Assembly (NCBI GenBank): GCA_025201375.1
Contig: JAIWZP010000042.1
Location: forward strand, 186,001 to 250,000
Source: Gongronella butleri
Taxonomy: Eukaryota > Mucoromycota > Mucoromycetes > Mucorales > Cunninghamellaceae
Length of the DNA: 64,000 nt
Reading direction: 5' to 3'
Below the pieces are notes generated by a model, which saw nothing but the letters and a program-made list of their open reading frames with translations, did not search any database and was not told where the DNA came from. The stretch's first letter is position 1; each line of letters opens with the position of its first letter. Positions 35,125 to 46,597 of the stretch are shown piece by piece. The translations under genes were made by a program, and so were the position numbers.

Positions 35125-37975
35125 ATGCTGCGAAAGGAGCCGGTACAATTCGTCTCGAACCCAGATGACGAGCAGCAGCCACGACGTGGGCGGCAGCAGC
35201 AACAGCAGCCCGATTACAGTTCACGTGCGGCGCCCGACATGCATGATCTTGCATCACCGGCGACGGCGCGGAAAAGGGACGGCCGGCGCGCACACCGACA
35301 ACGTGTCATTACGACCATGACGATCGGAAACAGCTCCGTTGTACGCGATGCGGCGGCGGCAATGGCCATTGGGACGACCACGAGTACTATTCAGCAACGA
35401 CGCGATCGAATGGCGCGCGATTTGTTTTTACCATGGTTTCTATGCGTGGATGGCACCAGCGCCGTTGTCTCCATCAAGCACGCCATGGCATTGTGGTTCC
35501 ATGCAGCCACGCAGGAGAGGTGCAATGCCATTTTTTGGATGGATCTGACTCTTTTGCAACAAGTAATGATCCGTGCACGTCTACGTAAACGCCATCGTCG
35601 TCGCCAACCATGCCCACCAAAGTCCTTGCTACGCCGCCATCTGCGTCAACAATGGTATGGCCTTTATCCTTGTCCGCCTTCCGAAAGAACAAAACGCCTG
35701 TGGTTGAATCAATTGACATCATCTCCACCTTGTTCCGTCGCATGGTTGCATGATCATCTTGAATTGCATGAATCCGTCGTCTCTTTGGCTTCCACAGCCG
35801 ATTCAACTCCCACAGCCGACGATAACCATCCACTTCCATCTCCAGTACCCATCTCTTCTTCCACCACATCACCATGGTAAGAAATTCTGGGGCACTATTT
35901 TTTTTTTCCTTGTTTTTCTCGTTTTTCGCCATTTTTTTTTTTGTGTCATTTTCGTCCATTTTTTTAAAACGCATGAACTGACGTTTTTTTTTCTCCTTTT
36001 CTCTCCTCACTCTCTCTCTTATCTTCTGGGGGTGCCGACGTGATAGCACGGTGACGTCAGATATGCTCATGACAGCATCATCAGCCGAAACGCTATGCAC
36101 ATCAGATTTGGCGACAGCTCCATCCCCGCCAGACACGATGACGACGAATTCGGCGACAACAGGCAGCAACACCATCTCCGAGAGCGACACAAGGGACCAT
36201 GCACATGACTCGACAACTTGTGCAGCGTCGGAGCTGGAAAGATTGCTTGAGCAAGACGCGTCGATGCGCAAGCGGCTGAAGCGACCATGGATGCCGCCCA
36301 TCAATTCCGACACCTTGCAGGAACTGGCCATGCCAAACGTCTTTCGCAGCATCCAATTGCGGCATGATCTCGTGTTTGACCAATGCCTCAGCTTCAGACC
36401 CAATTTGGACGGCTCGTCTGGCCGTGACAAAATCAACAAGGCCGAACGCTATTGGCGCCGCGTCGACCGTGCCTTCCAGGATCTCGGCACCGACGCCATG
36501 CAAATCGACGACTTGCACCATCCACAACGCCTTGCCTTTTTGCGCGTCATCCTCGAGGAATTGGCGTCCATCCTCGTTTCCCTGCGCGCGCCTTACGCCT
36601 CGTCGCCAGCCGCCAACGAGCCATGGCCGTGGCCCGCCAACGTCTCTCTGCGCCATGTCAAGGCCGTCATGGACGTCGATCTCATCTTGCAACAAATCCA
36701 CCACGCCATCTACGACATTGATCCCCTCGTCAAGGTCGTCAGTGCCATCTTGCATCCGCTGTGCCCCGCACATGAAGCCCCGCGCCTCCAGCTCCTCCAC
36801 CGCTACGTCCAAGAGAAGAAATACGCAAAAGCCTTGCGTCAATGCTTCTCCATTTTGGAAGCAATCAAGCTCGTAAGTCCATATTCTCGAGAAAAAGAAA
36901 AGAAAAGCGAAAAAAAAAATCAATCAGCCTTTAGGGCTCACCTCTCCTTTTGATTTCATCCCTAGGACTGTGCCAATCGCGTGTTGAAAAATTACCGGCA
37001 GCATTTGATTGAGACGAGCCCGCCATTGGAATTCCAATGTTTCCTCAAACAGCTGGAAAACGGCGAAATCAAACTCGATTCCACGCACAAGTGGCTGCGA
37101 AGGACATGGCGACGCGTCGGCAAGCACGCGCCCTTTTTAGATGTATACCACCGGGGTAAGAAAAAAAAAAAACGAAAATGAAAAAAATGGAAAAGATGGA
37201 AAAAAGAAAGAGACTCACCTCGTTTTTTCTTTCATGTATCGTAGGCATCGTCCATCTACTGACGGATGATCCACTGACAACAAAGGCATACGAAATACCG
37301 TCCGTGCCATTCCCAATTGTGCTCCAATTCGACGAACGACGACTTTTGCAGCAATTCCGGCAAGAATTCCAGAGCATGATGCTCGTGTCGTTGCTGCTGA
37401 TCCCGTACAGATATTATGCGGGCTCGTACTCGAGCACCGGCGATATTGTCAAGCTGAAGCGACTGTGCGTCCAAGTGTGCTGGGATATGCACGCCACAGG
37501 CTTCCCTGTCATGGCGTCGCTGCAGGACCGCAAGGATGTCATGCATCTTTACCACCGCCTCGTGTACAAGGCGTGCCATCGCGGCTTGGCCGCACGCGCG
37601 CGACGCGACGCGTCCGCACAGCCTTTAATGGAACAAAAAGAGGTAATCGCCCCTTTTACGCCGCGTCAATTGGCCGAAGACGCCGCACAGCTCTGGGCTT
37701 GCTGGCTCATTACGCACCTGGACCCGGCCTCCGCCATCTACAAGCTCATGTACGAGCGCATGTGCCATTTGCTCGCTCACCTCTCGCAACACGGTCCAAA
37801 CCTGGACGAAAACGCGACAAACGCTATGGAACGCATGGTCGGCATCCAGGAAAACATCCTCGCCCTCGGTGAAAAGATCAAACTGCTCACAGACCTCAAT
37901 CTCGCAACCTTTGGCCCAATCTTCAAATGGCTTGCAAAGGACATTTCCGAAAATCATCTGCATCCAGCCGCCTAG
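35125..37975 (+). CDS. SOK1: TCP11/Sok1 family protein
   Basis: Exons 35125-35876, 36047-36872, 36966-37155 and 37245-37975 join to 832 aa. The TCP11 domain starts near residue 330 with AMPNVFRSIQLRHDLVFD and SFRPNLDG, and continues to the C-terminus (FQCFLKQLENGEIKLDSTH, VLQFDERRLLQQFRQEFQ, LVSLLLIPYRYYAG). In budding yeast Sok1 overexpression suppresses loss of protein kinase A; the biochemical role is unclear. The first 250 residues are Gln/Arg/Ser/Thr-rich and not conserved as far as I can see. The exon 1 to exon 2 join (TG/C) keeps frame, but the true start could be further inside exon 1. A long antisense frame across exon 1 and exon 2 is a chance product. Confidence 0.82.
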
Positions 37976-39900
37976 GTCTTTTCTTTCCTCCTTTATTTAT
38001 TAATTTCTTCTTCCCTCTCCATTCAATGTACATAATCTGTCATACTGCAAATAATAATAAAAAAAGCACGTGCACCGCCACCATTTTGTGCAACAGAGCG
38101 TAATCACGCTTATGTTTTCAAAAAATCGGTAAAATGACTCGCCCATGAGCGCGATAGAGATCCCGTGACCGCGGCAAACTGGTTCCTGAGAAATATAGTT
38201 TGTCCACAGATTTCAATTTGGGACCATTGGAATAGCTTTTTCTGCAGGTGAAATAGAGATGATCTTGTTTTTTGGTGAATTCAGCTTGCAACGCGCCAAA
38301 GAAGACGCTGTGTAACTCCGAAACGTGTTTTATCGTGAAAGAGCGTGCTGGAAACCAGATTGAGACGCGATTTGCAGGCCATCAGACATCGGTGAGGCGC
38401 ACCACAGGCAAATCAAAATTTAGCCATGACAGGTTGTCAAAACCAAAAGCGAAATTTTTAATTCCTCAGAATTGCGCCAAATTCTCCAACAATATAAAGG
38501 GCTCCGAGAAACTAGGATAAATGCCAAAAAAACAGTGTGGTCAGCTTGCTGGTTGACGAGCAATTCGAGATTTTCGATAAAACTTTGCACACGAATAGCA
38601 CGGGAAAAACGCGCTCATAGAGCGCCACCGACGCGTTCATTAGCAAGAGACACGCTAAGTACATGGATTTGAATAGAAACAGGCACGCGTAACTCGACGC
38701 CGGACGCGATTAGTCGCGCGTCAAAGTTTGCCAGCCAACATATCGATCGCGTCAATTCTGCCTGGAACGCACTTTTTGCAGTGATCATCGATGTCCACGT
38801 ACGCACCTGATTGCGCTCTTTCTTATGGCGTCTGTTTCATGCCACTGTGTCCAATTTTCGTCGACATTTCTTTGAGGCGAAAAATAGAGGCAAATTGCGT
38901 TTTACGAGACAACCAGCCGATGGACCATAGGTTTTTAGTTGATTTTCGTCTGTGAACGCGACGCGTTTACCATGGGGTTAGATGGCGTGGCGATCTGAGG
39001 ACAAAAATTTTATCATTTTCAAATCCTCGACTGTACCCCTTTGAAAATCCGTGGCTTTTGCTCAATTTTTAAAATCGTCACTGCTCGGTATCCAACGATC
39101 ACAGTGGTACAAGAGTGGGCTCATTTAAACACGCAGGCTTGGAATTACTAGATTCAAATACAAAACGTCGTCGTGTGTTGTAAATCCATCAAGATATTCC
39201 AAAATGTACCCATTTCATACATTTTGAGTATTTTATCTGCAAATATGGTTTGAATGGATCCGTTTTTGCAGCGATATGAATCAGTGCAAGGAACAGTTCC
39301 TACGTCATTAAGCAGATCGCCGGATGGAAGAAACAAAACAGATACAGTCCATAAACAATCACATTTTCAATTTTTCATGATACATATGAGGCTTGCTCAA
39401 AACAATTTCAGAAAGTTCTTATGGATATTAACTACCGTACACGCGTTATTTAGTGATCAATGATCACCGAGAAACATACGTGTCGCGAATAGATGGCGCG
39501 CTCAAGATGCGTTTTTAACCTTGAAACGTGTCAAAACCGCGCTTTTCACGTGATGTTTCGCGTCACCAGCAATTGCGCCGCGCATAACCTTGAATATCAC
39601 CTTAGTTTCCTCCGAGGGAATTCTCAAAAGCTCTGCTCTAGCTCTTGACTCGTCGAAAATAACGCGCAATTCGACGAAAATTGTTTTTTGCCGCAAAAAG
39701 AGAAGCTTTTTTGGCAATGGCTGGAGTGCGGAGTTTGAATTGGAAGTACCTGGCGCTTTGGGTGGCACAGAGCTCGACTCAAAAGCCCCGGACATCTGGG
39801 CGGCACGAGAAAAAAAAATTTTAAATTGAAGCCACCAGGGTTTGTCCCTTTTTTCCCTTTTTCTTTTTCTCTTTTACTCTCAAAACAAAAAACATTAGCA
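37976..39900. other. Gene-free stretch with faint repeat relics
   Basis: 1.9 kb without a supportable gene. Poly(A)-like signals for SOK1 (AATAATAATAAA, 38050-38061) lie at the left. Several phrases (for example GATGTTTCGCGTCACCAG at 39552) resemble those at 56010-56030, suggesting old repeat copies. 39842-39895 is the CT-rich leader of RPL15. Confidence 0.4.
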
Positions 39901-40785
39901 ATGGGTGGTACGTCATTTTGTTGAAAAGCGTTGTGTTGTGGTGCTGATTGTTGATTTGTTTTTTGTTGTTTTAGCCTACAAATATCTTGAAGAACTGCAA
40001 AAGAAGAAGCAATCCGATGTGTTGCGCTTCCTTTTGCGTGTGCGTTGCTGGGAATACAGGTACTGAATCCTATGATTCGTTTAGGCTTGAATACCTGCCT
40101 TCGGGCGGTTGAAATTCATCCGATGAACATAGTACCATCAATCAAGCCCCACGCACACTCCTCGCATGTTTTGCTGACTGGCGTCTTTGCTCTTGTCCTG
40201 GCTCCCCCGCCTTGCTTTTGCGTTTTCGCCTCCCCTTTTTTTTTGTTTTTAAAAAAATTTAGACAATTGAACGTCATTCACCGTGCGTCGCGCCCTTCGC
40301 GCCCTGACAAGGCCCGTCGTCTCGGCTACAAGGCCAAGCAAGGCTTCGTCATCTACCGCATCCGCGTGCGCCGTGGTGGTCGTAAGCGCCCTGTCCCCAA
40401 GGGTGCCACTTATGGCAAGCCCGTCAATGAGGGTGTGAACCAGCTCAAATACCAGCGCTCGCTGCAATCCACCGCTGAGGAGCGTGTTGGCCGCCGTTGC
40501 GCGAACCTCCGCGTGCTCAATTCGTACTGGATCAATCAAGATTCCACCTACAAGTACTTTGAGGTCATCCTCGTCGACCCCTCGCACAAGGCCATCCGCC
40601 GCGATGCCCGCATCAACTGGATCGCCAACGCCGTCCACAAGCGCCGCGAGGCCCGTGGTCTCACTGCCATTGGCAAGAAATCCCGTGGCAAGGGCAAGGG
40701 CCATCTGTACACCAAGACAAAGGGTGCCGGCCAACGCTCCAACTGGAAGCGCCGCAACACCTTGTCTCTCCGTCGCTACCGATAA
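39901..40785 (+). CDS. RPL15: 60S ribosomal protein L15 (eL15)
   Basis: Large-subunit ribosomal protein. Exons 39901-39907 (ATGGGTG only), 39975-40059 and 40263-40785 join to 204 aa, the same length as yeast Rpl15. Diagnostic stretches are [71 protein letters not shown] and [19 protein letters not shown]. The 7-nt first exon is forced by the conserved Met-Gly-Ala-Tyr-Lys start. A poly(A) signal lies at 40849-40854. It converges with a small minus-strand gene whose stop is 90 bp away. Confidence 0.96.
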
Positions 40786-40848
40786 ATGGATCGCTTTCCA
40801 TTTTTTTTTCCTACTCTCTTTTCATTGTGTATATAATCTTCTGGACTC

Positions 40849-40854
40849 AATAAA
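40849..40854 (+). terminator. RPL15: Poly(A) signal of RPL15
   Basis: AATAAA sits 64 bp after the stop codon and 20 bp before the stop of the convergent gene, so the two transcripts probably overlap at their 3' ends. Confidence 0.6.
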
Positions 40855-40874
40855 ACCCAGTTTCTTTATTTTTT

Positions 40875-41150
40875 TCATTCTTTGTTTTCGCGTTTTTGAT
40901 CCATTTCGTGCAAAGCTCGAAGCAAAAAGCCAATGCGATACTCGGCCTTGTCGTTGAGCTTCTTAAGGCGGTCGATCTCATCCAGGAGGTCGCGGGTATT
41001 GGCATTGTTAGCATTATTGGCGGTGGCTTGCGCGCTGCCAGCATCGCGCTGCTGCTGCAATGCCTTGAGCTCGTCAATCTGGCTTTGCAGGCCTTGGATG
41101 ACAACGTCCACAGGTGTAGTCTGGAGGAAAGAAGGCGAGCTGTCAGCCAT
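40875..41150 (-). CDS. Small coiled-coil protein, unknown
   Basis: Uninterrupted 91-aa frame starting MADSSPSFLQTTPVDVV. Two helical, heptad-like segments (QGLQSQIDELKALQQQ and LLDEIDRLKKLNDKAEYR) flank an Ala/Asn-rich linker and point to a coiled coil. The end reads GFLLRALHEMDQ. A start seven codons further upstream is possible but puts FFSPFL first, so MADSS is preferred. It diverges from eIF3e with 248 bp between ATGs and converges with RPL15. Its position between two active genes and clean composition support it being real, but no function can be assigned. Confidence 0.65.
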   Translation of the reverse strand: MADSSPSFLQTTPVDVVIQGLQSQIDELKALQQQRDAGSAQATANNANNANTRDLLDEIDRLKKLNDKAEYRIGFLLRALHEMDQKRENKE

Positions 41151-41398
41151 CAAAAAGGGAGAAAAGAACAAATTGGAAGGGAAGAAGGGGAAAGGGGACC
41201 GCGAGGAAAAAAGTCCGGCTCAGAAAAAAAAAAAAAAAAAAGCTAAGCCATTGGCGCCAGAACGACGTGCACAGGGCGGAGAAACGACGAGCAAAATGTG
41301 TGAGGAATCAGCCAAAAAATAATACAATTCGAGGGCCAAGACCGCTTTTTGTGCTGTTTTGTCTCTTTTTCTTTCTTTTTTTTTCGACTCTTCATACC

Positions 41399-42942
41399 AT
41401 GTCGGCCAACACCGCTCAATATGACTTGACGATGCGCATGATCCCCTACTTGGATCGCCATCTCATCTACTTTTTGCTTCGCTTCCTGGAGATCAAGGAG
41501 GTAAAAAGACAGAAAAAAAGCAAATGACGCTCTTTACTGACTTTTTTTGTTTTTTGGCTTAGGTGTACGCCACCGAGGACCTTGTCAAGGCCCAATACGA
41601 CCTGTTTGTCAACACCAACATGGTCGACTTTATCATCGAGTCATACAAGAACATCAACCAGACGGACGATGTGCCCAAGGAGTTTGACGACAAGCGCGAG
41701 CAAGTGCTTGCCCAATTGGGTGATATGGAAGCCAAGGCCCAAAAGGTCATGTCTGTCTTGGAGAAGCCCGAATTGGTTGCTGCCCTCCGTCAGGACAATG
41801 GTCAAAACCTCGAGGACCTGAAGAAGCAATATAACGTATGATCCCCTTTTTTTTTGCAATTAGCATCGTCAATGCAAGTCCAATGGCTGATTTTTTTTGC
41901 CCTTTTTTTTTTTTTTTTTTTGTTATAGATCACCGAGGAGATGATCGACGTGCTCTACGAATTTGGTCAATTGCAATACAGCTGTGGCCGCTACGGGGGT
42001 GCCGCCGACATGCTTTATCACTTCCGCATCTTGGTACGAACGCGCTCTCATTTGCCGCCCTATGGCCCATCCATGCCTTGTGGACTCACTCCTCATTTCT
42101 CTTTTTTTTTAATCTAGTCGAGCGACCAAGAACGATGCCTGTCTGCCTCTTGGGGCAAGATGGTGTGCGAGATCTGGGAAGGTTCCTGGGACGCTGCCCT
42201 CGAGGAGATCCAAAACTTGCGCGAGGTCATTGACCAAAAGAACTTTGCGTCGCCTCTGCAGCAATTGCAGCAGCGTACGTGGCTGATCCACTGGTCGCTC
42301 TTTGTCTTTTTCAACCACCCCAAGGGCCGTGATGGCATTGTCGACATGTTCTTTGCCCCTGCGTACTTGAACACCATCCAGACCACGTGCCCCTGGATCC
42401 TGCGCTATCTGGCGACCGCCGTCGTCATCAATCGCCGCCGCAAGACCCAGATGAAGGAGCTTGTCAAGATCATCGAGCAAGAAACCTACGAATACCGCGA
42501 CCCTGTCACCGAATTCATCGAGGCTCTGTTCATCAACTTTGACTTTGAGGGCGCGCAAAAGAAACTCAAGGAGTGCGAGGCCGTGCTGTCGCATGACTTT
42601 TTCCTCAATGCCACCGAGGCCGATTTCATGGAAAATGCGCGCCAATTCATCTCCGAGACCTATTGCCGCATCCACCAAAAGATCGACATCAAGGACATGT
42701 GCCAAACCCTCAACTTGGACCAGGAGGAGGGCGAAAAGTGGATCGTCAACCTGATCCGCGACACCCGCGTGGACGCCAAGATCGATTTCCAGGAAAACAC
42801 CGTCGTCATGAACACCCCCGTCACCTCCGTGTACCAGCAGGTCATCGAGCGCACCAAGGGCCTGTCTTTCCGCTCTCAGGTGCTTGCCAGCAACATCAAG
42901 CGACGAGAACAGGCCGCTCAGCAGGACGTTGCCGCTCAATAG
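41399..42942 (+). CDS. INT6: Translation initiation factor 3 subunit e
   Basis: Subunit e (INT6) of eIF3, which helps recruit mRNA and the 40S subunit. Exons 41399-41500, 41563-41835, 41929-42033 and 42118-42942 join in frame to 434 aa, close to animal eIF3e. Signatures include the opening [55 protein letters not shown] and the C-terminal PCI domain (about 240-400), ending [18 protein letters not shown] and [14 protein letters not shown]. It is present in many fungi but absent from budding yeast, which helps exclude Saccharomycotina. The start follows a CT-rich leader. Poly(A) signal at 43088. Confidence 0.95.
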
Positions 42943-43507
42943 ATCAATTCGCAACATCCCTGTCGTCGCCCCCACTTTTTCTTTCTTTTTTCCTCTTTCA
43001 CTTATGCATCCTTGCCATTCCCCTTTTTACCTTGACTAGCAACTTTTTTTTTCTGATACATTTTGTTGTATATATTACGGATTTCTCAATAAAAGCAATC
43101 GTCGCTGTTGAACATCAATGTTATGATACAAGGCTGCCCGGCGCGAAAATACGTAACGACTTTAGATCTCTATCATATCATACAGTAGTCGACGCGCTCA
43201 CACCGTCACACGCACTATCCACTGGACGCGCTCGGGCTTCACTTTATAGTACCCGACAAACCCTACAGTATACGCGATCTTTGTGCATTTGGGATGATCG
43301 ATCAAAAAGTTCAAGCGTGATTTGCACGGCAACGGGCTAGATAACCCACCAGGCAAGGGCGCAAGGCCCTGCTGTGAAAAAAGACGCACGCAGAATCACA
43401 TTCTTTCTCGCAGGGAGGAGCCGGTCTTACTGTATGTATCATATATACTGTATGATATGATACCACGGCATGTCTGTGCTCTACAGTATGATACGTACAG
43501 TACTGTA
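42943..43507. repeat. TACTGTA/GTATGATAC-rich DNA left of the transposon
   Basis: After the eIF3e poly(A) signal (43088-43093), from 43165 the sequence is crowded with TACAGTA, TACTGTA and TATGATA strings (43430-43507), ending in the TA target of the transposon. No gene is seen. Confidence 0.6.
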
Positions 43508-44841
43508 CAGTGCCCGGACAAAAAAAAGTTTCGCTCTAACTTTAATTTTTTACGCGTTATTTCTTTTTTACGTGCTTCTCATCGGCAACAGTAACTAGAT
43601 CTCTCAAAATTCATACAATGATCCTTTAATATCATACATACATAATAATTCATACAAAAAAGAGGGCGGGGTTGGGCAACTGGGGATCACCACCGGGTGG
43701 GTGTGCCCTTGTTCTTGATGACTGCCTTCATCCTTCTGGGCATCGACTCGATGAGCCTGTTCCAGTCGTTGGGCTCAAACTCGTTCCAGACCTCCTTTAG
43801 AACCTCTCGAAACTCCCCCAACTCCATTCCCTCGTGAAATCGATCTTGAACGCGCGCCTTCATCTTTTTCCAAAGATTTTCGATTGGATTGAGGTCCGGT
43901 GAGCTCGCGGGCCAATCCATCTTCTTAATCTTCTTTTTAGCAATCCATTGCTTAGACACGTTTGCACGGTGGATCATCGCGCCATCTTCCATGAGTATGA
44001 TGGTCCTTTTGCGCCCAAAAAACTTCTTCAAAGGTCCCTCATACACGACACGCACGTAGTCTTCCGCAGTCGACCTTGTGCTGCGGTCATTGGGCCCGTG
44101 TTTCTCGAATAGCGCGAGCTCCGTCTTTTTTCCATGCTGGATACCACCCCAAACCATTTGCGACGTGCGCCCGCTCTTAAACGTGGGGGCAAGAGAGTCC
44201 TGGTGGTCTGCTTCGTTAGCTGTGCGCCAGACACGGACGCGGCGAGAGTTCTTGCCGATTTCGAACGAGGACTCATCGGTAAATAGCACTTTTTTCCACT
44301 CGTCTACCGTCCACTTTGCGTGTCTCCTAGCAAAAGCAAGTCGCTTTGCCGCCTGTGCAGTCGAAACGAAGGGTTTTCTCTTGGCAATACGCGAGTGTAT
44401 GCCCATTTCATGCAGACGACGTCGAATGGTACGACTCGACACACTCATGTCAGACATGTCGCGAATCTGGTCAAGTGTTGCACGTCGCTCGTTGACTACA
44501 AGGCGTCGCAAGCGTCGCAGGTCCGCGTCTGAGAGCTTTTGTGGGCGCCCTGACCCCTCTTGGCGAGCGTAGTGGCCTCGTTCTGTACATCGCCTAACTG
44601 TAGATCTAACAGATTGTTCAGACACGCCGAATTGGCGAGCCAATTCCGCAGTCGTACAACCGTTGTTTCGAAGTGCAACGAGTTGTGCCTTTTGCGTCGT
44701 TGAGAGGACCATATTTTCACAAAAAAAAAAAAAAGAAAAGACCCAGCGAGCGACACCTGGCACCCAGTTTTATAGATTTGAGCAAATGGCTGCGGACACT
44801 GAAAATTATGCAGAGCGAAACTTTTTTTTGTCCGGGCACTG
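43508..44841. mobile_element. Tc1/mariner DNA transposon, apparently complete
   Basis: A 1334-bp element. Perfect 30-bp terminal inverted repeats lie at 43508-43537 and 44812-44841 (outer bases CAGTGCCCGGAC, then eight A, then GTTTCGCTCT). It is flanked on both sides by the dinucleotide TA (43506-43507 and 44842-44843), the expected target duplication. One intact transposase frame fills the interior on the minus strand. Perfect ends and an unbroken frame suggest recent movement. Confidence 0.93.
43687..44712 (-). CDS. Tc1-type transposase (DD34E)
   Basis: 341-aa intronless frame inside the transposon. The N-terminus has paired helix-turn-helix units (LSTTQKAQLVALRNNGCTT, ELARQFGVSEQSVRSTVRR; second around SSRTIRRRLHEMG) joined by a Gly-Arg-Pro linker (GSGRPQK) that contacts the terminal repeats in this family. 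The catalytic triad is visible: Asp in LFTDESSF, Asp in LMEDGAMIHRAN and Glu in SPDLNPIENLW, with 34 residues between the second Asp and the Glu, hence DD34E. The start MVLSTTQK is preferred over an ATG 17 codons upstream, which runs through a homopolymer. No stop or frameshift is seen, so the enzyme could be active. Confidence 0.93.
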   Translation of the reverse strand: MVLSTTQKAQLVALRNNGCTTAELARQFGVSEQSVRSTVRRCTERGHYARQEGSGRPQKLSDADLRRLRRLVVNERRATLDQIRDMSDMSVSSRTIRRRLHEMGIHSRIAKRKPFVSTAQAAKRLAFARRHAKWTVDEWKKVLFTDESSFEIGKNSRRVRVWRTANEADHQDSLAPTFKSGRTSQMVWGGIQHGKKTELALFEKHGPNDRSTRSTAEDYVRVVYEGPLKKFFGRKRTIILMEDGAMIHRANVSKQWIAKKKIKKMDWPASSPDLNPIENLWKKMKARVQDRFHEGMELGEFREVLKEVWNEFEPNDWNRLIESMPRRMKAVIKNKGTPTRW

Positions 44842-45420
44842 TACAGTAGGTACATACAGTATCATATCATAAAAATGGTGGAGAAATCAAAGTTCTTATC
44901 GTAAATTTCGACTTTGATCGCTTTTTCCTTGGAAACCGCTTGATCGACTTCTGATTTTATTGCATATTTGCATACCGGTACTGTAGATACAGTGGAGGGA
45001 GTCGACCGCGCGCGTGCTCTCCTTCTGATACTGTACCGACATGCCTGCACACTCGTTCGTCTCGTAAAAGGCAAGGCTGGCTGACTCAATCTAAAGCCGA
45101 TGCATGTCGATCGCGTGCTCGCGTCGCATCGCATCCCCGCGACCCCGCCTCCTGCCTGTACTACCGGTATGTACCATACGGTACGTATGATACAGTAGTA
45201 CCCTAATTTTTTGTTGTTCGAGATTCGACATTCGAGCGAGACGAGCAAGATTTTACAGAACATTCATTCTTGTCGTCGATCGAGACGAGCGAGATCCAGG
45301 TCGTCTTCTCGATCGTCTTCTCGAACTCTCGATCTCCCCTAATCTCGTCTCGAACCCTCGAGATTTTCGACGACGAGCGAGATTCTCGATTTATCATAAC
45401 ATCCCTACCTACCGGTATAT
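44842..45420. repeat. Palindrome-rich and CGAGA-rich segment right of the transposon
   Basis: TACAGTA/TACCGGTA strings occur at 44842-44870, 44976-44995 and 45160-45200. From about 45215 to 45400 the sequence is built of degenerate CGAGA words (GAGACGAGCGAGATC, GATCGTCTTCTCGAACTCTC), with both direct and inverted copies that could form a hairpin. It may be a small nonautonomous element, but no terminal repeats were found. Confidence 0.5.
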
Positions 45421-46550
45421 GATTCCAAAATCTTGAAATTTCCACAAATCCTGTACGATCTCTCAAAATATTTTGTGAATCGCAGTGAAAACGGCACCGA
45501 TTGAAAGAGACGCATTCGCTGTCGTATTCAGATCGGTTGCTCGCCGAATGGACGAGCGTTGCACGCTTGCAAAAGTCGATCAAACATTGGATTAATTTTC
45601 AAAATCCATTTTCTCGACAACTGCTGGAAAAACAACGGATGGTGCTTTTAACGTGTCGAATGCAGCTGCTGAATAATCTTCGTCGGATGAACAAGTTTCT
45701 TCGCGACCGGATCAAAACTGACGGAGAAAACAGCTTTTTGGAGCATTTTTCTGCAATCGCCATTTGCTCGAGAATGGTCTAGCCAGCTCCTGATTTTTAG
45801 TAAAGATTTACTTGAAACCAGGGGGCAAAGCTTCTAATGGGATGACTTGCAGCGCGCATGCTTGGGTTTGAAAATTTCGCATCGGTCATTTTTTCACCAG
45901 GCAGCAGCAGCAGCAGCACAAAAATGTGCAAAATAAAATAAATAAAAAAATAAAAAAAATAAAAAATTCCATGCAATCCACGCACGTTAATTTGGAAGTC
46001 TCAAACCTTAAATTTTGCAAAAAAAATCTTGCCCGCAGTAGGCAATTTTCTCAGTGCGATCGCCGTTCATGCGTCACTCTTTGGGCTTTTTTCTTAGTTT
46101 GCGGCGACTTGTCATTTTGTCTGCCAATGGCAAATTGTCGGAGTTACCTGCTTGGGATGCATTGATCACTCGGAGTTCGAAATTGCCCGTGTTTGGGATT
46201 TAATGTGGGACCCCTGAATTTTTAAAAAGTGGTCGTAGCGCTTTGATGTTTTAAGCTTTCTTGTTGCAAATTTCGCGCTGAATCCGATGCAACCATTTTT
46301 GAGCGGGATCGGCAAAGCAGATGGCGAGTGAAATACAAAATAGGCTAAAATTGGTGTTTTCCGAATTTGTGGGCTCAAAAAAAATCGGGCGCACCCATCC
46401 AGCAGACAAGCTGCACTTCCTGCAATGACGCATTTTTCATTGGCGGGCGGGTAGGCTGTAAAAAAATTTCTGGAGGCACAACAGGTCATCAAAGTCCCAT
46501 AATCACGCATTATTGTCGTTTTCTAAAGGCAAGCGTGTCCTTTCTTTTGA
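45420..46550 (+). repeat. Copy of the dispersed repeat (right-hand part)
   Basis: It follows 19860-21050 block by block: TCAAACATT, ATGGGATGACTTGCAGCGCG, GCATCGGTCATTT, TTCCATGCAATCCACGCAC, TGCGTCACTCTTTGGG, AAATTGTCGGAGTTACCTG, TTTTGAGCGGG, TTTCTGGAGGCA. Both copies carry an AAATAAA-type run before the CCATGCAATCC block. The copy ends where a microsatellite begins. Confidence 0.85.
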
Positions 46551-46552
46551 GC

Positions 46553-46597
46553 GTATGATATGATACTGTATGATACTGTATGATACTGCATCAATCA
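46553..46597. repeat. 10-bp microsatellite (ATGATACTGT)n
   Basis: Three to four head-to-tail copies of ATGATACTGT, flanked by further TACAGTA and GATAC words up to 46920. The unit contains the same TACTGTA palindrome that marks the dispersed repeats. Confidence 0.75.

Noticed and set aside
35474..36439. 321-aa open frame on the minus strand across SOK1 exons 1 and 2
   Set aside because: It is antisense to the conserved TCP11 domain, runs through a homopolymer intron as poly-Lys and has no recognisable motif.
42109..42975. 288-aa open frame antisense to eIF3e
   Set aside because: It mirrors strongly conserved eIF3e codons; the composition (many Leu, Asp and Gly from reversed codons) is typical of a shadow frame.
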